Assembly (NCBI GenBank): GCA_963711465.1 | Contig: CAVQEG010000002.1 | Span: forward strand, 186,001-250,000 | Origin: CAVQEG01 sp963711465 | GTDB taxonomy: Bacteria; Bacteroidota; Ignavibacteria; OLB7 | Length of the DNA: 64,000 bases | Direction: 5' to 3' | Part shown: in pieces, positions 17,000-26,456 of the stretch | Position numbering within the stretch: position 1 is the first letter of the stretch | Layout of the letters: each line of letters opens with the position of its first letter | The notes under the pieces: model-generated | Seen by the model: only the letters and a program-made list of their open reading frames with translations | What the model was told of the DNA's origin: nothing | The model's database searches: none | Position numbers and translations under genes: made by a program

Positions 17000-17007
17000 A
17001 ACAAAGG
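17000..17007. repeat. Target-site duplication, right copy
   Basis: AACAAAGG, identical to 15659-15666 at the other end of the insertion sequence. Confidence 0.9.
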
Positions 17008-17057
17008 TTGTACCGCCACCAGCGCCGGAAGATACTACGCCGAGTCCGGAGAGATCG

Positions 17058-17297
17058 CTAGCGGCCGAACGTCACAACGAACTCGAACATCTGCTGCGTC
17101 GCCTGTACGTTCGACTGAAGATCATAGGTGCCGAGTGCCCGCGTGTATCGCAGCTTGAAGAACTTCCTTCCGGCCCTGGCGCCCACTTCCACCGCGGCAA
17201 CGTCCGGTCGCTTCAGACAATCGATTTCCGACTGGGCACGCATTGTCGAAACGCCCGGCAACGGCGATGCCGCTGAAAGCAATAACCAACGTTTCAT
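17058..17297 (-). pseudogene. Probable internally deleted beta-barrel protein gene
   Basis: The minus-strand frame from the ATG at 17297 encodes only 79 aa. It has a signal-peptide-like start (MKRWLLLSAASPLPG, then STMRAQ) that leads almost directly into what looks like the last two strands of an outer-membrane barrel: GRKFFKLRYTRALGTYDLQS and ATQQMFEFVVTFGR. A mature barrel needs at least 150 residues, so the middle is missing. It sits just before the insertion sequence and the nickel/cobalt transporter gene in the same orientation, suggesting an old outer-membrane partner for metal uptake. It could instead be a genuine small exported protein; I favour a remnant. Confidence 0.45.
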
Positions 17298-17833
17298 GAT
17301 TCGAACAGATAATGATTTCTTTTTTGGCAAGGCCTGAACTGCCGGACGTGAATTGCGGTTTCCGATACGGCGATCACACGATGATCGTCGGTGACGAACA
17401 GACTTCGCTTGACGGGCATCGAGCTCGGCACCACGAGGGCCGCCGTCCGTCGGGTGGTGAATTTCATCGGATTGGGAATTAGGGTCGAATCGCGAATGCG
17501 CCGAACGCTGGTTGTGATGTGCCTGGCGCCTCGTCATCCAGTGCCGCATCGCGTGGTATCGGGCGATCAATGACGCGCGTCCGTACATGGAATCCATGCT
17601 TGAATCCGGGACCCGCATCGGTCCCTGCTCGTGGATTGCAGCGCGCAAGGATATCGTCCGCCTCCGAATCGTCAAGGGTTCGTCGGCGTATGGCGACGAC
17701 TGCCGGGAGCGGAGCAATAGCGGACAATTCAATGTCCGGTTGTTTCGTTTCGCAGCTGCGCACTATCTTCGGCGTTTTCACGAAGCACGTCGATGCGGCT
17801 CCGTTCCACGCGACTCGCCACGCCGGAGTTCCA
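17298..17833. other. Intergenic region, nothing recognised
   Basis: About 535 bases separate the barrel remnant from the AddB-like gene. The plus-strand frame of the AddB-like gene is open through part of it, but the sequence there is Ser/Arg-rich and lacks family resemblance. A short AT-rich tract (AATGATTTCTTTTTTGG near 17309) is upstream of the remnant. No RNA gene or hairpin stands out. Confidence 0.4.
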
Positions 17834-20800
17834 ATGCCCCCGACACCGTACCACATCCGCCAGCTCTGCGATTTCTGCCGTGCCTATCCGGTTGACGAGA
17901 AGGTGCTCTTCGTCCCGTTCCCTCAGATCGGGTATATGCTCGGCACTGCCGTTGCCGCCACGAACACGCCGTGGGTGAATCTGCGCGCGCTGACTCCGCT
18001 GGACCACGCGCGGTCGATCGCCGCGCCAATTCTCATCGCCGATGGCTGGCGCGAACTCGGCAACGACGAGAACGCATTCCTGATGACGCGGCTCGTCGAG
18101 GACCTGGTTTCGAATTCGGACACGGCCTCCGACCCCGGCTTCTTCCACGACGCGCCAATGACTGCGGGTCTGGTCAGTGCGTTTGCGACGAGCATCCGCG
18201 ACCTGCGGGAATCCGGGTGTGACCGCAGGACGATCGCCGATGTGCTGGCCGGAACACCGAAAGGTGCAGGCGTACTGAAGCTCTTTGACGCCTACGATCG
18301 TGCTCTCCGGGAGGAACACCTCTTCGATCCCGCCCACCTAATGCGCGCTGCAATCGATACGGTGGAATCGGGCCGGACACCGCGGCCGCGCCACGTGGCG
18401 GTTCTCGACGAAACACCCCTGACAGGGCTTGCCGCTCGGTACGTCGCGGCGCTCAGCGACGGCGCACCGCTGCGCATCGGCCGCGATCACTACGGCAGCA
18501 CGCCGCCGCGACGAACGGCCGCCTCGCGATATGCGGACGCTCCTGCCCGCGTCGACCCCGGTGAGGTCGCCCCGGGCGGTCGTCTGTTCATGCGCGATGC
18601 ACTCGAGCCGGACGGTCGAATTGCGCTTCGAATTGCCATTGGGTCCGAGAACGAAGTGCGCGGCGTTCTGCGACAGATTCTTGCGTCCGACACACCGCTC
18701 GACGACATCGAAATCGCCTACACCTCGGGCGCTCCCTACCTCAACCTTCTGATCGATCTGACCGAACGTCTCGGGATTCCGACGACGTTCGCCTTCGGAA
18801 TTCCCACCGGACTCACCGCGGCCGGCCAGTCGCTCTCCGGGTATCTGCGCTGGATACTGCGCGGGCTGGACGCGACTGAACTCATCGAGATGTGCCGCGC
18901 CGGGCTGATCTCCTTTGTCGGCGTTCCGCACGAGGGCCCGGCGCTCGATCCGCATCGGGTGGCCGATCGACTCGAGCGAGCGCGTATCGGAAAGGGACGG
19001 GCGCGGTACGTGCGGTCGCTGGAAATCATGCGCGCCGATGCGAAACGGCGGCTGGAGGACGGCGACGACGACGACCGGGAGCGAGCCGAACGTGAGGTGC
19101 AATTCGTGGAGGACCTCTCGACCGCTGTCGAACGACTGCTGCTGCTGGCGCCGAGCGGAAGGACGATGACGAACCGGGAGGCGGCGGCATCCGCAGTCGG
19201 GTTTCTCACGGCGTTCGCACCGAAGCGACTGCCGCGCGATCAGGCGGCCCTGCGATCGCTGCTGCTGCGACTGCGCGCATTCGACGGTGCCATTGAGGTT
19301 CAGGCAGATTCGAATCGGATCGTCGGTTCGCTCGCGGCATTGCTGGCGGGTCACACCTTCGATGCACTCCTGCCCCGTCCCAGCCACCTGTCGGTCGTTC
19401 CGATCGGTCGGTCCGGATACGGCGGTCGGAGCACGACGTACGTCGTGGGACTCGATGAAGCGTCGTTCCCCGGCATCGCCAGCGAGGAGCCGATCCTGCT
19501 CGATGACGAGCGCGCCGCGATTTCACCGGAGCTCCCACTGCTTCGCCAAACGCCCGGAGAACGTGTCTGGGAAATGGTTCGCGCGCTCGGAGCCGCGGCA
19601 GGAACGGTGACGCTCAGCAGCAATCGTCTCGCCACTCTCGACGGTCGCGTGATGTTCCCCTCCCCTCTCTTCCAGCAGGCAGCGCGGCGGGCCGAAATCG
19701 CGATGGAAGCCATCGGACTCGACGGACCCGTTCCGATGATCGACCGTGCGATCGACGACATCGAGTACCGACTGGCCGCCGGTCCGGCAGCGGCGCGCGA
19801 TGCGATCGCGGATGAACGATTCGGATGGCTCGAGCAGGGGCGGATTGCGATGGAAGCGCGTGCGGAGCGCGGGCTGACGCGGTTCAACGGAATGCTGGGC
19901 GTCGATCACGAGGAGCTGCACCCCCTGGCTGGCGAGGAGCCGATGAGCGCCTCGAAACTGGAGACGCTGGCGGCGTGTCCCTACCGCTACTTCCTCAACC
20001 ACGTGCTCGGAATCCGGCCGCCACGCGAACCCAGCGATGATCCGTCCGTCTGGCTCGACGCGCTCGACGTGGGAACGCTGCTGCATGCGGTGTTTCACCG
20101 CGTCATGGAAGCGATCACCGAACGCGGAGAACGGCCCGATCCCACGCGTCACGCCGCGTTGATGCAGGAACGGATCGACGCGGAGCTCGATCGGCAACGT
20201 AGCGCGACGCCGCCACCCAACGCCGCGGCCGAAGCCTCACTTCGCGAGCGGCTCACGCGGGCGGGCGAATTGTTCCTCTCCGAGGAATCGCAGCGCCCGT
20301 TCGACGTCGAGCCGATCGCCTTCGAGCTGGCATTCGGAATGGCCGATGAGGGCGGTGAATCGCAACCGATCGAGCTGGAACTCAACGGTCGCGTGCTGCG
20401 GCTGCGTGGTCGCATCGACCGTATCGACCGACGCTCGGATGGACGGCTTGAAGTCTGGGATTACAAGACGGGTTCACCAAAGAACTACGATCCGAGCGAT
20501 CTGCTGGCGAACGGAACTCGATTCCAGTGGGCGCTCTACGCGCTTGCAGCCGAGCAGATCATGGGAAGTGCCTCGGAGCCGGCACGGGTAGCAACCTCGG
20601 GCTACTTCTTCCCGACCGATCGCGGACATGGTGAGCGCATCGCGGCGGCGCCGCCGTCGGTCGACGCATTGTCGGCCTACCTCGATCCGCTGCTGGAGAT
20701 GGCCCGCGACGGCTGCTTCCCACGCATTCATCGGGTGCCTGGCCAATGCAGCTATTGCGACTTCAAACGCATCTGCAACGGCGAGCAGTCGGATGCCGGG

Positions 20801-20860
20801 GAGATCTACTCCGACGAAGAGACTCCTCAGCCAATTCGCGACTGGTGCGCGGGTGCCTGA
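17834..20860 (+). CDS. addB: AddB/RexB-like subunit: inactivated helicase with PD-(D/E)XK nuclease
   Basis: A protein of about 1008 aa from the ATG at 17834 (MPPTPYHIRQLCDFCRAYPV); an open frame upstream lacks homology. It lacks Walker A and B, as AddB proteins do. The C-terminal 300 residues form a RecB-type nuclease: METxAACPYRYF-like segment LETLAACPYRYFLNHVLGIR (about 713), LDALDVGTLLHAVFHRVME, LRGRIDRIDRRSDGRLEVWD and DYKTGSPKNYDP (about 875). The Cys after LAA and the trio in CSYCDFKRIC (about 972) provide four Cys that would hold the AddB 4Fe-4S cluster. It acts with the AddA-like helicase, encoded 40 bases downstream, to process double-strand breaks for RecA loading. At about 1000 aa it is within the usual size range. 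Confidence 0.85.
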   Translation: MPPTPYHIRQLCDFCRAYPVDEKVLFVPFPQIGYMLGTAVAATNTPWVNLRALTPLDHARSIAAPILIADGWRELGNDENAFLMTRLVEDLVSNSDTASDPGFFHDAPMTAGLVSAFATSIRDLRESGCDRRTIADVLAGTPKGAGVLKLFDAYDRALREEHLFDPAHLMRAAIDTVESGRTPRPRHVAVLDETPLTGLAARYVAALSDGAPLRIGRDHYGSTPPRRTAASRYADAPARVDPGEVAPGGRLFMRDALEPDGRIALRIAIGSENEVRGVLRQILASDTPLDDIEIAYTSGAPYLNLLIDLTERLGIPTTFAFGIPTGLTAAGQSLSGYLRWILRGLDATELIEMCRAGLISFVGVPHEGPALDPHRVADRLERARIGKGRARYVRSLEIMRADAKRRLEDGDDDDRERAEREVQFVEDLSTAVERLLLLAPSGRTMTNREAAASAVGFLTAFAPKRLPRDQAALRSLLLRLRAFDGAIEVQADSNRIVGSLAALLAGHTFDALLPRPSHLSVVPIGRSGYGGRSTTYVVGLDEASFPGIASEEPILLDDERAAISPELPLLRQTPGERVWEMVRALGAAAGTVTLSSNRLATLDGRVMFPSPLFQQAARRAEIAMEAIGLDGPVPMIDRAIDDIEYRLAAGPAAARDAIADERFGWLEQGRIAMEARAERGLTRFNGMLGVDHEELHPLAGEEPMSASKLETLAACPYRYFLNHVLGIRPPREPSDDPSVWLDALDVGTLLHAVFHRVMEAITERGERPDPTRHAALMQERIDAELDRQRSATPPPNAAAEASLRERLTRAGELFLSEESQRPFDVEPIAFELAFGMADEGGESQPIELELNGRVLRLRGRIDRIDRRSDGRLEVWDYKTGSPKNYDPSDLLANGTRFQWALYALAAEQIMGSASEPARVATSGYFFPTDRGHGERIAAAPPSVDALSAYLDPLLEMARDGCFPRIHRVPGQCSYCDFKRICNGEQSDAGEIYSDEETPQPIRDWCAGA

Positions 20861-20900
20861 GCCCTGCGGCAATCATCACAACCTCCGCTTTCTCAACATC

Positions 20901-23900
20901 ATGATCCTGCACGACCAGGCCGCGCGCGACGCAATCGAGAACGAACTCGACGTCAACCTGATGGTGCTCGCCGGCGCGGGTGCCGGTAAGACCCATTCGC
21001 TCGTGGGACGCATGGTCGCCTCCGTCCGACGCGGCGTCGTCGAGGTCGACCGCATGGCGGCGATCACCTTCACCCGCAAGGCAGCCGGCGAAATGCGCAG
21101 CCGGTTCTTCCTCCGGCTGCAGAAGGAGCGCGAGAAGGCCGACGGCGAGGAACGTGATCGTATCGAACGGGCACTGGCAATGATCGATCAGTGCTTCGTC
21201 GGCACCATTCACTCCTTCTGCGGACGCATGCTCCGCGAACGTCCCATCGAGGCGAAGCTGCCACCCGACTTCACCGAGATTGAACAGGTCGAGGAATCCC
21301 GGATCCGACGCGAGTCGTGGGACCGGTTCATCCACCACTGCTACTCCACCGATGACCCGGTGCTTGCGGAGCTCGCCGAGCGCGGCCTGGAGACCGAGGA
21401 TCTCTTCGACTTCTTCGTGCACAGGGCGGAGAACGCCGATCTGCCGCTCGCTGTCGACCCCGTCGAACGTCCTGACCTGACGTCGGCAGTCACAGCCGTC
21501 ACACAGCTGATCGACACGGCGCTTCCATACATGCTGGATTTTCCGGAGGCAACGACGGCGAAGGTCTACCACCTGTTCCGACGCATGGACCTCTATCGTC
21601 GGCATCGCTCGCTCCACAGCGATCCCGACCGCATCGAACTGCTGCAGATGGCGGCACGGATGTGCTCCGAGGGGGCAACCAAGGGCAACGTGACCCTGAA
21701 GAACTGGAGCGATCGGGCATTTGCCGTAGCGCTTCGCGACACGATCATTCCCGAGATCATCCGGACACATGTCGCGCCGGCGCTCGAGGCGTGGAGACAG
21801 TATCTCTATCCGCCGGCGGCCTCTCTCATCGATCGCGCGGTGGCGAACTACGCGACGGAGCGGCGCAGCAATGGAACGTTGAATTTCCAGGATCTGCTCA
21901 CGCTCACCAGCCGACTGCTCCGTGAGCATACCGACGTGCGCCGCTTCTTCAGCGACCGCTATCGTGTGCTGTTCGTCGACGAATTCCAGGACACCGATCC
22001 GATTCAGGCGGAGCTGGTGCTGTATCTGGGCGGCGACGACCCGGGCGAACGCGACTGGCGGCGCTGCCGTCCGCGTCCGGGGAGTCTGTTCCTCGTCGGC
22101 GATGACAAGCAGTCGATCTACCGCTTCCGTCGGGCCGACGTCGACACGGTGCGCCTTGTGCAGCAACGGGTGGAATCCTCCGGCGGACGCACGATCAAAC
22201 TCACGACGAGCTTCCGTTCGCTGGGAACGCTCTGCGGGTGGTTCAATCGCGCCTGTCCGCCGCTCTTCGACGCGTTCGACCGATCGGTGCAGGCGGAATT
22301 CGCGCCGATGCACGTTCATCGCCCCGACGGTGCCGACAGCCACTGCGTGAGGCGAATTTCCATTGGAAAGGTGACGAAGAATTATCGTAAGGAAATCGTT
22401 CCGCTCGACGCGGCACGAATTGCCGACTTCATCGCCGCGGCGATCGAGGGAACGACATCGCTGAACGGGTCGGGAGCCGACGGTGACATCCTGCCTCCGC
22501 GTGCGTCGGCAGGTGACTTCATGATCCTCTCGGCCTACACGAAGATGCTCGACCGCTACGCGCGCGAACTCGAGGCGCGCGGAATTCCGTTCGATCTCAC
22601 CGGTGGCGATGGATTCGGCAAACACGCCGGGCTGCGCGCGCTGCTCGACGTCTTCGAAGTCATCCACGATCCGAACGATCCCCTTGCGTTGCTGGCCTGT
22701 CTGCGCGGGCCGCTGTGTGGACTCGGCGATGACGAACTCTACGCATGGCACCGATCGGGTGGCACGTTCAACTACCGGCGTGAAATCGATCCCTCCGTCG
22801 CCGAGCTCGTCGATCCGGCCACCTGCGACCGCATCGCACAGACGTACGCCCGCATCGATGCGATCGCGCAACTCGTCGGCTCCGCTCCGCCTTCGGCAGC
22901 GTACGAACAGGCCGTTGAAATCCTCGGACTGCTTCCCAATGCGCTCGCCGGCCAGATGAGCTCCTCGGCCGCCGGTTCGCTGCTGCGCGCGCTGGCAGTG
23001 GTGCGACACCTCGAGCAACGCGGAAGTACGTGGGCGGAAATCACCAGCGAACTCCGCCGGATCGTCGAAGAACCGAAGCCGGAGATCGGGGAAATGACGC
23101 TCGATGTCGGCAGAACCGATGTCGTGCGCCTCATGAATCTGCACAAGGCCAAGGGCCTTCAGGCGAAGGTGGTGTTCCTCTGCGATCCGACCGCCACGGG
23201 CCGCGACGGAGTCGACTTCCATGTCTCCCGCACCGGCGACGCGCCATTCATCGCGCTTCCCGTCACTGACGAGCACGGCTGGAATGCGTCGGAGATCGCC
23301 GAACCCGTCGGATGGCCGGCGTGGCGCGACCGGGAGAAGGACTATCTCGATGCCGAACGGGCGCGGCTGGTGTACGTGGGCGCAACTCGCGCCGAGAACA
23401 TGCTCGTGGTGTCGGTGTACGATCCGAAGGCCGGCGCGGGTCCGTGGGGACTGCTCTATCCGGCGGTTCGCGACGTTCCGGAACTCGAGCACGCGAATTT
23501 CACCACGACGCCCGCGGTGCGTGCGTCTGCCGCCGAGGCCGAACCGATCGCTGCGGAACGGACCGCGCGCATCCAGCGGCTGTCGGTGGCCAGCATCGAC
23601 ACTCATGCCGCGACCGACGGCAACCTGGGCCGGTTGGCATCCTCCGACGATCGAACATCAGACGATCGAAATTCATTGGGCACCGGCGGCACCGCCTTCG
23701 GAAGCGCTGTGCACGAGCTGTTCCAGGCCGCTGTCGAGGGCCGACTCCTCGAGGAGGGCCGATTCATCGACCACCTGATCGCGCGTCACGCTTTGAAGCC
23801 CGAGCAGCGGGACGACGTACTGCACGCGCTGCAGACCTTTCGCCACTCCGCCCTCTGGTCCGCGATGCAGTCGTCCCCGGAGCACTATGCCGAGGTACCG

Positions 23901-24146
23901 CTTGCCGCGCATGTCGACGGCGCGATCATGCACGGCGTCGCCGATCTGATCTACCGTGACGACGCCGGGTGGCACATCGTCGACTACAAGACAGACGCCG
24001 TCGGCGACCCGGCGGAGCTGGCCGATCACTACGACTCGCAGCTACGGGCCTACGCATCCGCCTGGGCCGCCGCGACGGGGGAACCGATTGCCGACGCCGC
24101 GATCTACGCCGTCGACAGCGGCGTGTCGGTCACACAGATGGCGTGA
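20901..24146 (+). CDS. addA: AddA-like UvrD-family helicase-nuclease
   Basis: About 1081 aa from the ATG at 20901 (MILHDQAARDAIENELDVNL). All superfamily 1A motifs are visible: Walker A AGAGAGKTHSL (about 24), motif Ia AAITFTRKAAGEMRSRF, Walker B VLFVDEFQDTDPIQ (about 355), motif III GDDKQSIYRFRRAD, motif V LMNLHKAKGLQAKVVFL and motif VI RLVYVGATRAENMLVV. A RecB-type nuclease domain closes the protein: GTAFGSAVHELFQAA, MHGVADLIYRDDAGWHIVDY and YKTDAVGDPAEL, with YDSQLRAYASAW. It pairs with the upstream AddB-like subunit in one operon and should unwind and degrade DNA ends. Confidence 0.9.
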   Translation: MILHDQAARDAIENELDVNLMVLAGAGAGKTHSLVGRMVASVRRGVVEVDRMAAITFTRKAAGEMRSRFFLRLQKEREKADGEERDRIERALAMIDQCFVGTIHSFCGRMLRERPIEAKLPPDFTEIEQVEESRIRRESWDRFIHHCYSTDDPVLAELAERGLETEDLFDFFVHRAENADLPLAVDPVERPDLTSAVTAVTQLIDTALPYMLDFPEATTAKVYHLFRRMDLYRRHRSLHSDPDRIELLQMAARMCSEGATKGNVTLKNWSDRAFAVALRDTIIPEIIRTHVAPALEAWRQYLYPPAASLIDRAVANYATERRSNGTLNFQDLLTLTSRLLREHTDVRRFFSDRYRVLFVDEFQDTDPIQAELVLYLGGDDPGERDWRRCRPRPGSLFLVGDDKQSIYRFRRADVDTVRLVQQRVESSGGRTIKLTTSFRSLGTLCGWFNRACPPLFDAFDRSVQAEFAPMHVHRPDGADSHCVRRISIGKVTKNYRKEIVPLDAARIADFIAAAIEGTTSLNGSGADGDILPPRASAGDFMILSAYTKMLDRYARELEARGIPFDLTGGDGFGKHAGLRALLDVFEVIHDPNDPLALLACLRGPLCGLGDDELYAWHRSGGTFNYRREIDPSVAELVDPATCDRIAQTYARIDAIAQLVGSAPPSAAYEQAVEILGLLPNALAGQMSSSAAGSLLRALAVVRHLEQRGSTWAEITSELRRIVEEPKPEIGEMTLDVGRTDVVRLMNLHKAKGLQAKVVFLCDPTATGRDGVDFHVSRTGDAPFIALPVTDEHGWNASEIAEPVGWPAWRDREKDYLDAERARLVYVGATRAENMLVVSVYDPKAGAGPWGLLYPAVRDVPELEHANFTTTPAVRASAAEAEPIAAERTARIQRLSVASIDTHAATDGNLGRLASSDDRTSDDRNSLGTGGTAFGSAVHELFQAAVEGRLLEEGRFIDHLIARHALKPEQRDDVLHALQTFRHSALWSAMQSSPEHYAEVPLAAHVDGAIMHGVADLIYRDDAGWHIVDYKTDAVGDPAELADHYDSQLRAYASAWAAATGEPIADAAIYAVDSGVSVTQMA

Positions 24147-24173
24147 ACACGCCGTCGTCGGACTCCCGTGACG

Positions 24174-24773
24174 TCACTGAACGGAGTAACTCTTGAGCTT
24201 GTAGTCGCCCTGCGCCCCGTTGTCCTGTTCGATCCTTCCGACGCCCTTTGCGTAGTAGGCATCGGTTTCCATCGTCGTGACCACCTGTCCGTTATACACG
24301 AGTTCGTCGATGAGATGCACATGAATCACGTCGGTATAGGTGGTATCCAAAACGGTTCTCGTCAATCCCGCCTCGGCTATCGTCGTCGTATATCGGTTGA
24401 GCGCTCCACCGCCATACGCCGAATCGGTCCACGTCGTTCCAACCGGAACTCCCTCCTTCAGCCCGATCGTTTCCCCCGACGCGAACTGCGCCACGCGTTC
24501 GTAGTACGAGGTACCGTCGAAACGCATGAAGCCGGTGGTGGGCCCCTGCGAATTGATCGCTGTCCAATACGTCTTCCCACCTATTACCGTGTCGCCGACT
24601 ACCGCAATGGTGTAGTTCTGAGGCCCCGTGTAGGTCCAGGTGTTGCCCTTTGCGAGCGGGTAATAATGGGAGCTTCCGGAATCGGTCGTCGTGGGACCGG
24701 TGGGACTGGAGCCACTGCAGGCCGCAAGCGTAGCCGCAAGCGCCATGAGGGTCAGTAGAAGCAGGTGTTTCAT
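24174..24773 (-). CDS. Lipoprotein, paralogue 1 of 3
   Basis: About 199 aa. The ATG at 24773 is preceded by GGAGA and starts a lipoprotein signal (MKHLLLLTLMALAATLAAC). The mature part begins with a Thr/Ser-rich linker, then HYYPLAKGNTWTYTGPQNYT, GDTVIGGKTYWTAINSQG, GVPVGTTWTDSA, GLTRTVLDTTYTDVIHVHL and YYAKGVGRIEQDNG. The same sequence of motifs occurs in the next two genes, so the three arose by duplication. The repeated 'Y-P-L-x-G-x-T-W-T-Y' and 'A-x-G-V/I-G-x-I-E' blocks are common in lipoproteins of unknown role in FCB bacteria. Function unknown; probably a surface or periplasmic beta protein. Confidence 0.75.
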   Translation of the reverse strand: MKHLLLLTLMALAATLAACSGSSPTGPTTTDSGSSHYYPLAKGNTWTYTGPQNYTIAVVGDTVIGGKTYWTAINSQGPTTGFMRFDGTSYYERVAQFASGETIGLKEGVPVGTTWTDSAYGGGALNRYTTTIAEAGLTRTVLDTTYTDVIHVHLIDELVYNGQVVTTMETDAYYAKGVGRIEQDNGAQGDYKLKSYSVQ

Positions 24774-24829
24774 CGATTTCTCCATGTTCGTTGTGGATGT
24801 GGGTTGTTTGGTCGAGCCACCGGCATGCA

Positions 24830-25474
24830 TTACTTCAGTGAATAGCTCACGAGTTCGGTCACACCGTATCCGATCTGATCGATTTCGATCGGCCCGATCC
24901 CGCGAGCGAAATACTGGTCCGCTTCGTGCTCGTTGTAGATATCGCCATCCTGATCCATCCAGTCCTTGTAGTGCACCCGGATGACGTGGTCGAATTCCAC
25001 GCCGTGAACCGTTCGCGTCAGGCCCGTGTCGGCCAGTTCATACGATTGCGTGTACACGATGCCGAGCAGGTTCTGGTCATTCGACCACGTCGTTCCGATC
25101 GGAACGCGTTCCCGCAGCGTCAGGAGTTCCGTCGCGGAGTTCGGCTTCGTCGTCTGGTAGAAATCCCCGCTGTCGCGCCGTATGTGCAGCGGAACGCCGA
25201 TGGTGCTTTCGGAGATGAAGTAGTCGAATCCGTCGAAGGACGTGTCGCGCGTAATGGCGACCGTGTAGTTGTGAAATCCGGCATAGGTCCAGGTATTCCC
25301 GATCTTCAGCGGGTTATACGACGAATCGGTCCAGTCGGGAGCCGATGTCGTGTCGTCGTTGTGATTACCGGTCGTATCGGTCGTCGAACCGGGACCGGTC
25401 GGGACGTCGTTGCTGCAGGCGGCGAGTGCGCCGCCGAGGATCAGCAGTGCGGCAAGCAGGCGAAGTGTGGTCAT
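24830..25474 (-). CDS. Lipoprotein, paralogue 2 of 3
   Basis: About 214 aa from the ATG at 25474 (MTTLRLLAALLILGGALAAC, lipobox ALAAC). Mature motifs parallel its neighbours: SYNPLKIGNTWTYAGFHNYT, RDTSFDGFDYFISESTIG, RVPIGTTWSNDQN, GLTRTVHGVEFDHVIRVHY and QYFARGIGPIEIDQIGYG. It has a Thr/Asp/Asn-rich linker after the Cys, typical for a protein held away from the membrane. It lies 56 bases upstream of paralogue 1 in the same direction. Unknown function. Confidence 0.75.
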   Translation of the reverse strand: MTTLRLLAALLILGGALAACSNDVPTGPGSTTDTTGNHNDDTTSAPDWTDSSYNPLKIGNTWTYAGFHNYTVAITRDTSFDGFDYFISESTIGVPLHIRRDSGDFYQTTKPNSATELLTLRERVPIGTTWSNDQNLLGIVYTQSYELADTGLTRTVHGVEFDHVIRVHYKDWMDQDGDIYNEHEADQYFARGIGPIEIDQIGYGVTELVSYSLK

Positions 25475-25546
25475 CGCGATGTTCGTTGTGAGGATTATGA
25501 GAGGGAACGCAGTCAGCCCGGCTGCGGGCACAGGACGATTCGGGGT

Positions 25547-26230
25547 CTAATGGAGCGAATATTCTGAGAGTCGGATCCACAACTGGTTTGGAACCTTCAC
25601 CTCGATCTGTCCGACGCCGCGAGCGAAGTAGTAGTCACCGTTGAAGAGCGGCAGCGTGTCCACGGCTGTTACCACGTAGTCCTTTACGTGGAACTGGGCG
25701 ACGTCGGTGTAGGTGTGACCCTCGACGACACGCGTGGCACCCGAGTCGACGAGTTCATACTCGTAGTAATTCACCGTGGTACCGAAGAGGCGGGTCGTGC
25801 TCCACGTTCCACCCAGCGGGAGATCATCTCGCACGAAGAGGGTTTCGGGTCCAGAATCCAGCGACTGGCGACTGTAGTACGCGCCGCTGTCGTAGCGGAT
25901 GTACTGAACGTCGCCGCGGTCGCTGGTGACGACGTAAAAGTGATAGCCATCGAACAGCGTATCAGCGACGTATCGGACGGTATACGGATGGGTACCGACG
26001 TACGTCCAGGAATCGCCGAGTGCGACCGGATTGTACGTGTTCTCAGCAAGCGGAACGTCCGGTACGTGCGTGAGCGTATCAGCACTCGAATCGGAGGTCG
26101 GTGCGGTCGGTGAATCCGAGCAGGCGGTGATCGTCGCCGCGACGAGAATGAGGATCGCAATTCGGAGCGACGCAAATCCGGCGCCGCGGGAGCAGCTCGA
26201 CCATGGTGATGCTGCGCAACGGTGGTGCAT
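25547..26230 (-). CDS. Lipoprotein, paralogue 3 of 3
   Basis: Up to 227 aa. The start at 26230 gives an unusual Cys-rich leader (MHHRCAASPWSSCSRGAGF) before the hydrophobic core RIAILILVAATITAC, so a later start is possible. After the lipobox the motifs repeat those of the two following genes: TYNPVALGDSWTYVGTHPYT, ADTLFDGYHFYVVTSDRG, LPLGGTWSTT, GATRVVEGHTYTDVAQFHV and YYFARGVGQIEVKVPNQLW. It is the first gene of the three-gene row, and an AT-rich promoter-like block lies about 110 bases upstream. Unknown function. Confidence 0.7.
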   Translation of the reverse strand: MHHRCAASPWSSCSRGAGFASLRIAILILVAATITACSDSPTAPTSDSSADTLTHVPDVPLAENTYNPVALGDSWTYVGTHPYTVRYVADTLFDGYHFYVVTSDRGDVQYIRYDSGAYYSRQSLDSGPETLFVRDDLPLGGTWSTTRLFGTTVNYYEYELVDSGATRVVEGHTYTDVAQFHVKDYVVTAVDTLPLFNGDYYFARGVGQIEVKVPNQLWIRLSEYSLH

Positions 26231-26341
26231 TTCAGTGTCGGTATCAGGATGTGGAGAAGGGAGTCCGACGAGTCGGTGGCGTCACTCCAGTCATCCCGTC
26301 ATTCCGTCGCGCAAGGGGGAGCGTCGCGTGAATTGAAGGCG

Positions 26342-26349
26342 CAAATATA
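26342..26349 (-). promoter_or_regulatory. Possible Bacteroidota-type -7 element
   Basis: On the minus strand these bases read TATATTTG, matching the TAnnTTTG -7 consensus of Bacteroidota primary sigma factors. It sits in a locally AT-rich block about 112 bases upstream of the first of the three paralogous lipoprotein genes. A well-spaced TTTG -33 box is not obvious, so this is tentative. Confidence 0.35.
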
Positions 26350-26456
26350 CATAATGAAGCCAATAGAAGGTTGATGTATTTGCAGGAACAGCGGCGGCGG
26401 ATCACCCGACTGCAGACCGCAGACAACCGCTTCCGAACAGAGATCCGTCCGAGATG

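Noticed and set aside
20763..23606. 947-codon open frame on the minus strand opposite the AddA-like gene
   Set aside because: A shadow of the helicase gene caused by high GC; composition is His/Arg-rich and motif-free.
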